Shown piece by piece: positions 1-5,034 of a stretch of 7,218 bases of DNA; position 1 is the stretch's first letter; each line of letters begins with the position of its first letter. The notes under the pieces were generated by a model, which searched no databases, had not been told where the DNA came from, and saw only the letters and a program-made list of their open reading frames with translations. The position numbers and the translations under genes are program-made. The DNA is from Fidelibacterota bacterium. GTDB taxonomy: Bacteria; Pseudomonadota; Alphaproteobacteria; Rhodospirillales; Rhodospirillaceae. The stretch lies in the NCBI GenBank assembly GCA_947473445.1, contig CANJEU010000103.1:1-7218 (forward strand). Direction: 5' to 3'.

Positions 1-854
1 GACTTTGCCGCATTTGCGTCGTCGGCCCGGCCTTGCGCCGCAAGCAGTTCTTTCCTGTCGATCCGCCAGGCGATGGCGATCTGTACGGCACTCGAAAGCT
101 CTCTCGCGACATGCAATTCGGTGAGCGGGGGCAAGTGCGGTTCTTTATGATAAACCGCAAAGGTGCCGACGGCCTGGCGCCGCAAGTTCAAGAGAGGTGT
201 CGACCAACATGACCGCAGGCCGTGAGGGCTGGCCAAAGCGCGAAATTGCGCCCACTTTGGATCGGTCTCGATGTCTTGCGTAATGATGACTTTCTTCTCG
301 GCAACCGCGGTGCCGCAGCATCCTACGTTTGGACCAATCTCCAACCCGTTTAAGGCGTCCATATATTCTTTTGGCAAGCTGGGCGCGGCGCCGGGAATCA
401 ATGCGGTGTTGGTGTGATTGACGAGAAGCACCGAACACAAAGCGCCGGGCACGAATTCTTCGAACAGGCTGCAGGCCCGCGTGAGGATCTCTTCGAGGGC
501 GGCGTCATTCACCACGAGATTTATGATTTCACGTTCCGCTTCTTCGAGGGTGGCGCTCAAGCCGGCGGGAGGCTGTTCATGAACTTCGCAAAGAAGTTCA
601 TCTCCAGATTGGCGAATGCGCCACTCAACCGCGCGGAAGGCGCCAAGATGATCGCGAAGGCGAATGCGCAGGCGCAAGGGGGCGATCGCCTCGGAATGAG
701 CGGCAATCGCGGCCACGAGATCGGCCCGTTCATCCGGGTGCACATAGGTGAGGATTTCGCGTGGCGCTTCCTTCGGCTCGTCACCCGTGATGACGCGCCG
801 GAGCCGGGGGCTGCAATAGATGACGCCCAGGTCCTTTGTCGCCAATAGGAACAT
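1..854 (-). CDS. PAS-like/GAF sensor protein, probable histidine kinase (N-terminal part, truncated by window edge)
   Basis: This frame reads 284 codons without a stop, from ATG at 854 to the left edge, so the gene is 3'-truncated by the window. Residues 1-95 look PAS-like: they open with FLLATKDLGVIYCSP and include an HPDERADL segment. Residues 98-125 form a charged linker. Residues 115-265 match a GAF domain of the type found in multi-sensor kinases, with GPNVGCCGTAVAE (174-186), DIETDPKWAQFR (194-205), CWSTPLL (216-222) and GTFAVYHKEP (230-239). The last visible residues, ANAAK followed by a serine-coding TC-, match the stretch that normally leads into a HisKA phosphoacceptor helix. A histidine kinase is therefore likely, but a GGDEF/EAL output cannot be excluded. 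The start is supported by a purine-rich GGGGGGAG a few bases upstream of the ATG. No transmembrane segment is seen, so it is probably cytosolic. The ligand is unknown. It is divergent from the exonuclease gene. Confidence 0.82.
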   Translation of the reverse strand, partial: MFLLATKDLGVIYCSPRLRRVITGDEPKEAPREILTYVHPDERADLVAAIAAHSEAIAPLRLRIRLRDHLGAFRAVEWRIRQSGDELLCEVHEQPPAGLSATLEEAEREIINLVVNDAALEEILTRACSLFEEFVPGALCSVLLVNHTNTALIPGAAPSLPKEYMDALNGLEIGPNVGCCGTAVAEKKVIITQDIETDPKWAQFRALASPHGLRSCWSTPLLNLRRQAVGTFAVYHKEPHLPPLTELHVARELSSAVQIAIAWRIDRKELLAAQGRADDANAAK

Positions 855-1107
855 GCCTCTCCCCCCGTCCCCGCTGCCCGAACAGTAGTGCAGCCGCAAA
901 AGGCTGCCCAGGGGTAAGGAAATGAGTTCGGCCCGAAAGCGCTGAGCGCCCCTTTTCTCCGCCGTCCGTCGGCGAAGCGGAGCGGCGACCCACAAACTCT
1001 TGCCCCGAGACCGGCCTGCCGGTGCATACTGCGGTTGCGGCCCCTGTCGGCCGACCGCTCACCCCACGCACTTGACCGGCTCGCCCCACCTTCGCGGCTC
1101 GAATTTC

Positions 1108-1605
1108 ATGCGACCTACAAAAAAGCCGATCATCGTCGACGTCGAAGCCTCGGGCTTCGGCGGCCTGAGCTACCCGATTGAGGTGGGGATCGCGCTGGAA
1201 GACGATACGAAGTACTGCACGCTGATCTCGCCGGCGCCGAGCTGGGATCATTGGGACGATCAGGCCGAAAGCGTCCATCGCATTGCCCGCGACATCCTTG
1301 AGACATATGGCAAGCCGATTGCCGCTGTCGCGGCCGATCTCAATCAACTGCTCGACGGCAAGACGCTTTATACGGACGGCTGGGTGGTCGATAAGCCCTG
1401 GCTCATTACCCTGTTCCACGAGGCGCGCGTGCCCATGACATTTTCCGTCAGCCCGCTGGAAATGATTCTCACCGAACAGCAGATGCAGCGCTGGCATGCA
1501 ACAAAGGACGCAATCCTCGCCGAGGGGACGGCGCGCCGTCACCGCGCCAGCTTCGACGCCTGGATCGTCCAGGAAACGTATCGGCGGACCCTTCTGGACG
1601 TTTAA
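1108..1605 (+). CDS. DEDDh-type 3'-5' exonuclease family protein
   Basis: This 165-aa protein has the hallmarks of a minimal DnaQ-like (DEDDh) exonuclease, which removes nucleotides from the 3' end of DNA or RNA using two metal ions. Motif I is IIVDVEASG with D11 and E13. Motif II is YTDGWVVDKPWL, with D95 the likely metal ligand and D90 as the alternative. Motif III is RHRASFDA with H145 and D150 in the expected H-x4-D spacing. The length suits a single catalytic domain with no partner domain or signal peptide, so it should be cytosolic. ATG 1108 is chosen because the conserved fold begins about seven residues later. The in-frame TTG at 1000 would add 36 residues that look unlike any domain. 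There is no good Shine-Dalgarno before 1108, so the start is slightly uncertain. Whether RNA or DNA is the substrate cannot be told. The long minus-strand ORF across this gene is a frame shadow. Confidence 0.83.
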   Translation: MRPTKKPIIVDVEASGFGGLSYPIEVGIALEDDTKYCTLISPAPSWDHWDDQAESVHRIARDILETYGKPIAAVAADLNQLLDGKTLYTDGWVVDKPWLITLFHEARVPMTFSVSPLEMILTEQQMQRWHATKDAILAEGTARRHRASFDAWIVQETYRRTLLDV

Positions 1606-1624
1606 AAAACGGCGATTTAGGCGC

Positions 1625-1656
1625 GTTCCAAGGCGTGCCTGGAACTTCGCAATTTT
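1625..1656 (+). terminator. Possible intrinsic terminator after the exonuclease gene
   Basis: About 20 bases after the exonuclease stop, GTTCCAAGG (1625-1633) pairs with CCTGGAAC (1638-1645), with one bulged A and a short CGTG loop. A weak T-run (TTTT, 1653-1656) follows after a GC interruption. The stem is convincing but the U-tract is poor and displaced, so termination may be inefficient. The right arm also contains GGAACTT, which could instead be part of a promoter. Confidence 0.4.
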
Positions 1657-1666
1657 GCCGCGTAAA
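1641..1666 (+). promoter_or_regulatory. Candidate ECF-type promoter for the DUF1499 gene
   Basis: GGAACTT at 1641-1647 equals the classic -35 element recognised by RpoE/EcfG-type sigma factors. A CGTAAA lies 15 bases after GGAAC, near the position of a -10 element; the alphaproteobacterial general-stress consensus is GGAAC-N16/17-CGTT. The spacing is one base short and the -10 match is partial. The same bases form the right arm of the hairpin that may be a terminator. This is a motif match only. Confidence 0.25.
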
Positions 1667-1694
1667 CTCCCTCCGAATTCAGGGGAGGATTCCA

Positions 1695-2519
1695 ATGACC
1701 GATAGTTCAACGAGTGCGCCGGGAACCGGCCCAAACCGGCTCGCCCGATATGCCACGCTCTTTTGCGGTGCGGCGTTTCTGATCGCCATTGCGGGAGCGC
1801 TCACCGAATTTTTGGCCGGCATCGGCTACCGCATGAATATTTTGGAATTGCGGTTTGCGCTGCAGAAGCTTTTGCCGACGGGCGCCTATATCGCCGGCGC
1901 TGGGGCTGGGCTGTGTCTGGTGGCGGCAATCGTTCTTATGGCGGTGCGCAAGAATGAGGGGAAACGCGGCGCGTTGATCCTCTGCGGCGTCGGTTTGGTT
2001 GTCGGCGCGAGCGCGGCCTATATTCCCTATGGCATACGACAAGGGGCGCAGGGCGTGCCGCCCATCCACGACATTTCGACCGATACCGATACGCCGCCCG
2101 AATTCATCGACGCGCGGCCGCTGCGCGCATCGACCGGCGCGACCAATCCCCCGGAGTATCTGCGCGAAGTCAAACGCCAAACCGCGACGATCAATGTCCC
2201 GGAAGCGCAGCGTAAGGCCTACCCCGATCTGCAGCCGGTCCTCCTCGACGGTGTCGCGCCGCCGGAGGCCTTCAAGCGCGCGCTTGCTGCGGTCGACTCC
2301 ATGGGCTGGCATATGATCGTCGCCGCGCCCGATGAAGGACGTATCGAAGCCTTTGACCAAACGTTCTGGTTCGGCTTCATCGACGATGTGGTGATCCGCG
2401 TGGCGCCCACCGAAAGCGGCAGCAAGATCGATGTGCGTTCCAAGTCGCGTGTAGGGGGCGGTGACGCCGGCACCAATGCGAAGCGCATTCGCCGCTATAT
2501 CGCTGCCCTCGAAAAATAG
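1695..2519 (+). CDS. DUF1499 domain membrane protein
   Basis: This 274-aa protein joins an N-terminal membrane region to a C-terminal DUF1499 domain. Three hydrophobic segments are visible, roughly residues 20-44, 60-84 and 92-113. The DUF1499 domain follows at about 122-272, with IHDISTDTDTPPEF (124-137), a NPPEY segment (151-155), AYPDLQP (175-181), MGWHMIVAAPDEGRIEA (203-219), TFWFGFIDDVVIRV (223-236) and DVRSKSRVG (246-254). The family is widespread in proteobacteria, usually membrane-attached, and has no established biochemical function; no catalytic residues can be named. ATG 1695 is preferred over an upstream in-frame start because AGGGGAGG (1681-1688) sits six bases ahead of it and the upstream 20 codons are not conserved-looking. 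It is the last plus-strand gene before a convergent junction with the hydroxylase gene 97 bp away. That gap is GC-rich and holds no clear terminator. Confidence 0.88.
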   Translation: MTDSSTSAPGTGPNRLARYATLFCGAAFLIAIAGALTEFLAGIGYRMNILELRFALQKLLPTGAYIAGAGAGLCLVAAIVLMAVRKNEGKRGALILCGVGLVVGASAAYIPYGIRQGAQGVPPIHDISTDTDTPPEFIDARPLRASTGATNPPEYLREVKRQTATINVPEAQRKAYPDLQPVLLDGVAPPEAFKRALAAVDSMGWHMIVAAPDEGRIEAFDQTFWFGFIDDVVIRVAPTESGSKIDVRSKSRVGGGDAGTNAKRIRRYIAALEK

Positions 2520-2616
2520 GAACCATCACGGGGGAAGGCGGCGGGCGCCGCGGAGGGCGAACGCTGTTGGCGCGTGGACCGCCGGCGGAAGAGAAATTCT
2601 TGTCCCCCTCGGCGCT

Positions 2617-3435
2617 CTAAGACTCCGTGCCGTCGCCTCGGACAAACGGCTGGACCAGCATCCGGTCGAGACGAAGCTGTTCCGGATTGCGAAATACGGG
2701 AAGGCCGATGGTCATGCCGTCATGACCTTTCTCGGGCTGCGCGCGCCATGTGCCGAACAGGCGGTCCCAGCACGACAGACTGAATCCAAAATTACTGTCG
2801 GTCTCGGCCCGGATGACGGAGTGATGAACCCGGTGAACGTCGGGGGTTACGATCAGCCATCTCAGCGCCGCATCCACGGCCAGGGGCAAGCGCAAATTGG
2901 CGTGATTGAACATGGATGAAGCGTTCAACAGAATTTCGAACAGCACGACCGCCACCGCCGGCGCACCCAGCGCGATCACCACCGCAACTTTTATTGCCAT
3001 GGACAGAAGAATCTCGAGCGGGTGGAACCTCGCGCCCGTCGTCACGTCAAGGTCGAGGTCGGCGTGATGCATGCGATGCAGGCGCCATAGCACAGGGACG
3101 GCATGAAACAGGCGGTGCTGAAAATAGATCGCCATATCCAGCGCGACGACCGCCAGCAAAATCGCGACCCCGCTCGGAAGCGTCACGAGATTGAGGAGGC
3201 CCCAGCCGCGCGCGGCCGCTTCCAAGGCCGCCGCCACGGCCGTCAGCGGGAAGAGGAAGCGAACCGCCACCGTGTTGAGGACGACAATCCCCAAATTGTT
3301 CGGCCAGCGGCTCAACCGGGATTGCGCGCGGAAGCGGCGCGGCGCGATGGCCTCCCATACGGCCACAAGGATCAGGACGCCGGCGAAGGCGCCCAGGCGC
3401 AAGATCGGTTCGCCGGCGAGGACAAACTCAGTCAT
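2617..3435 (-). CDS. Sterol desaturase / fatty acid hydroxylase superfamily protein
   Basis: This 272-aa integral membrane protein carries the histidine clusters that bind a di-iron centre in the fatty acid hydroxylase superfamily. They are HRLFH (107-111), HRMHH preceded by Leu (120-124), a GARFHPLE segment (134-141), FNHAN (177-180) and HRVHH (201-205). Hydrophobic segments lie at about 12-32, 46-70, 88-105 and 142-171, placing the active site at the cytosolic membrane face. Members oxidise lipid substrates such as sterols, fatty acids, alkylglycerols or carotenoids using O2; the substrate here cannot be read from sequence. The C-terminal SCWDRLFGTW motif is typical of the bacterial branch. 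ATG 3435 is the only ATG after an in-frame stop at 3460-3462. It has no clear Shine-Dalgarno, so translation may depend on the DoxX-like gene 48 bp upstream on the same strand, with which it probably forms an operon. Confidence 0.9.
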   Translation of the reverse strand: MTEFVLAGEPILRLGAFAGVLILVAVWEAIAPRRFRAQSRLSRWPNNLGIVVLNTVAVRFLFPLTAVAAALEAAARGWGLLNLVTLPSGVAILLAVVALDMAIYFQHRLFHAVPVLWRLHRMHHADLDLDVTTGARFHPLEILLSMAIKVAVVIALGAPAVAVVLFEILLNASSMFNHANLRLPLAVDAALRWLIVTPDVHRVHHSVIRAETDSNFGFSLSCWDRLFGTWRAQPEKGHDGMTIGLPVFRNPEQLRLDRMLVQPFVRGDGTES

Positions 3436-3483
3436 GCAGCCGGCCGCCGATATAGGGCGTCATGCCCGGGCGGTGCGGGCGTC

Positions 3484-3948
3484 TCACGTCGCCGCGGCGA
3501 TCCCTGGCGCACGCCGGGCGCGCCAAGCATCAATGGAGAACATCACGTCCTGGTCCCGCAGAGCAAAGAGGATCCAACATGCCGCAAGCACGGGCACGCC
3601 CGTGGTGAAAAGATGATTACTCCCGTCGGCAAACGGCATGAAGATGGACTTCCAGGTCGAGGCCGTGGTGACGCTATGCATGGTTGCGATCAAGCCGTAG
3701 CTCAAAGGTTTCAAGAAGCCCGTCAGGAACGCTAAGACCAGCAAGATCTGCAATCCGCCCACAATCGGCGCAAGTTCAAGATCCAGCGGAAGCTTGTAAA
3801 AGGCAGAGAATATCTTTGCCGACACTTCGGGTTTTACGAATTTCTCGATCGCCCATTGCATCAGAAACCAGCCAATGGACAGGCGAAGTACGAGCAGGGA
3901 GATCGGCAACCGATGATCCAAACTTGTCTGGCCGACAGCAATCGCCAT
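3484..3948 (-). CDS. DoxX-like four-helix membrane protein
   Basis: This protein has 154 residues and about four transmembrane helices: 14-34, 57-78, 81-98 and 117-131. The first helix region reads LRLSIGWFLMQWAIEKF (21-37), which fits the Arg-x3-Gly pattern and the terminal Lys-Phe pair typical of DoxX-family proteins. DoxX relatives have been linked to thiosulfate:quinone oxidoreduction and to envelope redox and stress complexes, but most have no proven reaction. No metal-binding cluster is visible, so a specific function is not claimed. ATG 3948 is preferred because AAGGA lies eight bases upstream; an in-frame TTG at 3966 would consume that ribosome site. The gene is divergent from the ECF sigma gene and heads a probable two-gene operon with the hydroxylase. 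DoxX-type genes are often found beside ECF sigma genes. Confidence 0.75.
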   Translation of the reverse strand: MAIAVGQTSLDHRLPISLLVLRLSIGWFLMQWAIEKFVKPEVSAKIFSAFYKLPLDLELAPIVGGLQILLVLAFLTGFLKPLSYGLIATMHSVTTASTWKSIFMPFADGSNHLFTTGVPVLAACWILFALRDQDVMFSIDAWRARRAPGIAAAT

Positions 3949-4002
3949 GATCGTTTTCCTTTCCAAGTGGTACGCTGGGCGCTGAAATTCCGCCCGCCGA
4001 GG

Positions 4003-4031
4003 ATAACAGTAAGTCCCACGGCTTTGGTGAA
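4003..4031 (-). promoter_or_regulatory. Candidate sigma-70-like promoter for the DoxX-hydroxylase pair
   Basis: On the minus strand TTCACC (plus-strand 4026-4031) is followed, after exactly 17 bases, by TGTTAT (4003-4008). Each hexamer matches four of six bases of the TTGACA/TATAAT consensus. It lies about 55 bases upstream of the DoxX-like start codon. The match is moderate and seen by eye only. Confidence 0.3.
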
Positions 4032-4037
4032 CAGATT

Positions 4038-4054
4038 GTGACAGGCCGGGTCAC
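4038..4054. promoter_or_regulatory. Interrupted palindrome GTGAC-N7-GTCAC in the divergent gap
   Basis: GTGAC (4038-4042) and GTCAC (4050-4054) are exact inverted repeats separated by seven bases. They lie near the middle of the 208-bp gap between the DoxX-like and sigma genes, just upstream of the candidate DoxX promoter. A second small inverted repeat, GTCCA-TAG-TGGAC (4088-4100), sits closer to the sigma gene. Either could be a dimeric regulator site; arms this short also occur by chance. Confidence 0.3.
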
Positions 4055-4156
4055 GGCCAGGTGAATTGCGCTGTAGGGCACAAGACGGTCCATAGTGGAC
4101 GGCGCAGCGCACGCGCGGTTGTGTCGGGGATCCGATGTGAAGCCAAAGGATAGAAA

Positions 4157-4756
4157 ATGAGTGCGGACGTTGTTTTGTCGCCCGCGGCGAAAATAGATGA
4201 TTCCGTCTTTTTGGAGGAGGTGCGGCGCCAAATGCTGCAATTTGCCGTGCAGCAGCTTGGCGACAGCAGCCTCGCTGAGGACGTCGTCCAAGATGCCCTC
4301 GTCGGTGCACTTCGAAACCAAAAAAGCTTCAAAGGCCGGGCCGCGCTCAGGAGTTGGATGTTTGCCATCCTCAAGAACAAAATCGTCGATAGTATCCGCC
4401 GAAAGTCGCGGATATCTGCTCATGAGGAACAGATAATGCGCGATGAAATCGACCGCGCCGGACCCTTCGACAATCGTGGGCACTGGCGGCCGGACTCGCA
4501 GCCACAGCATTGGGCGCAGCCCGATGAAACCCTTATGGGCGCGGACTTCTGGCGGGTTTTTGCGATCTGCCTCGACCATCTGCCGCCCCGCCAGTCCAGG
4601 GTGTTCATGATGCGCGAGGTTCTAGAGTTGGAGACCGATGAAATCTGCCTCGCATTGGAGGTAACGGCGGCGAATTTGCACGTCCTTCTCCACCGGGCGC
4701 GGCTCGAGCTCCGCGCGTGTCTTCAAAAGTGCTGGTTTGCGGAAGGGGCCCGCTAA
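4157..4756 (+). CDS. ECF-type RNA polymerase sigma factor
   Basis: This 199-aa sigma-70 family protein has only regions 2 and 4. Region 2 spans about 17-85, with AEDVVQDALVGAL (40-52, core binding) and LRSWMFAILKNKIVDSIRR (64-82, -10 recognition). A linker with a characteristic GHW (108-110) and PDETLMGADFW segment follows. Region 4 spans about 130-190, with LPPRQSRVFMMREV (142-155) and the helix-turn-helix TAANLHVLLHRARLEL (170-185). The linker and the CLQKCWF ending (188-194) match, from memory, the TIGR02943-type ECF family, whose members are paired with tiny zinc-finger anti-sigma proteins. The start has AAAGGA (4145-4150) six bases upstream. The stop overlaps the next start in TAATG, so the two proteins are translationally coupled. 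Such factors usually activate their own operon and a small stress regulon. Confidence 0.95.
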   Translation: MSADVVLSPAAKIDDSVFLEEVRRQMLQFAVQQLGDSSLAEDVVQDALVGALRNQKSFKGRAALRSWMFAILKNKIVDSIRRKSRISAHEEQIMRDEIDRAGPFDNRGHWRPDSQPQHWAQPDETLMGADFWRVFAICLDHLPPRQSRVFMMREVLELETDEICLALEVTAANLHVLLHRARLELRACLQKCWFAEGAR

Positions 4757-4968
4757 TGCTGAATTGTGACCGCGCGACGTTCTTGATTTCGCAGGCCCAG
4801 GACCAGCCTCTCAGCCGGGCAGAGCGGTATAGGCTCGCGCTGCATCTATCGATTTGCAAGGCCTGCCGGGGTTTCCAAACCCAAATGCCGTTCCTGCGCC
4901 GGGCCGCGCGCGCCTTTGCCAAGGCCGATGTCGACCCGCAGGCGCCGGATTCAGGGGAATCGAAATAA
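4756..4968 (+). CDS. Zinc-finger (ZAS/zf-HC2-like) anti-sigma factor
   Basis: This 70-aa soluble protein overlaps the sigma gene by one base (TAATG), with GGAAGGGG (4741-4748) as its ribosome site. It carries the H-x3-C-x2-C zinc motif, H30, C34 and C37, and an N-terminal C4 that may be the fourth ligand. The order MLNC, SQAQDQPLS, LALHLSICKAC and PFLRRA follows the pattern I recall for the small cytosolic anti-sigma proteins paired with this ECF family, such as meningococcal MseR. It should hold the sigma factor inactive until its zinc-thiolate site is oxidised or disrupted. It has no membrane segment, so the signal is probably sensed in the cytosol. A longer reading from 4717 would overlap the sigma gene by about 40 bases and is not needed. 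The signal itself is inferred, not shown. Confidence 0.85.
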   Translation: MLNCDRATFLISQAQDQPLSRAERYRLALHLSICKACRGFQTQMPFLRRAARAFAKADVDPQAPDSGESK

Positions 4969-4973
4969 ACTTT

Positions 4974-5000
4974 GTAAGGAAATGGCGCCTCGCCCGACTA
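4974..5000 (+). promoter_or_regulatory. Candidate ECF promoter in front of the VTT-flavoreductase fusion gene
   Basis: In the 66-bp gap after the anti-sigma gene, TGTAAGGAAAT is followed by CGACTA. Measured as GTAAGG (4974-4979) and CGAC (4995-4998), the spacer is 15 bases. The shape resembles ECF promoters with a GTAAC- or GGAA-type -35 and a CG-type -10 element, such as GTAACC-N16-CGAA. It lies about 35 bases upstream of the fusion start codon. It would make the fusion a direct target of the neighbouring sigma factor. The assignment rests on eye inspection; no second copy was found in this window. Confidence 0.35.
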
Positions 5001-5034
5001 AGCTAACAAACCTCGTTTTCAAAGATATCGACCA

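Noticed and set aside
957..982. Nested inverted repeat CTCCGC...GCGGAG in the gap between the sensor and exonuclease genes
   Set aside because: The arms are short and GC-rich, with no T-run on either strand where a terminator would need one. A chance match is likely at this base composition.
1010..1023. ACCGG-CCTG-CCGGT perfect small palindrome upstream of the exonuclease gene
   Set aside because: It is a five-base stem in GC-rich DNA with no promoter elements around it, too weak to call an operator.
781..1734. A 317-codon minus-strand open frame over the exonuclease gene and its flanks
   Set aside because: It is antisense to a gene with complete catalytic motifs, overlaps the start of the sensor gene, and its translation is arginine-rich with no recognisable domain. 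It is a high-GC frame shadow.
2520..2616. Possible bidirectional terminator between the convergent DUF1499 and hydroxylase genes
   Set aside because: The gap is GC-rich with only scattered short complementary arms and no hairpin followed by T residues on either strand.
3464..3480. GCCCG-N7-CGGGC hairpin in the 48-bp gap between the DoxX-like and hydroxylase genes
   Set aside because: It is a five-base stem without a T-run and is unlikely to terminate. It could mildly affect translation, but nothing else supports a role.
3103..3735. A 210-codon plus-strand open frame opposite the hydroxylase and DoxX-like genes
   Set aside because: The translation is low-complexity and rich in Arg, Gln and Gly. 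The opposite strand encodes conserved histidine boxes and membrane helices.
3776..4579. A 267-codon minus-strand open frame over the sigma factor gene
   Set aside because: It is antisense to a clear ECF sigma factor and overlaps the DoxX-like gene in another frame. No domain is seen.
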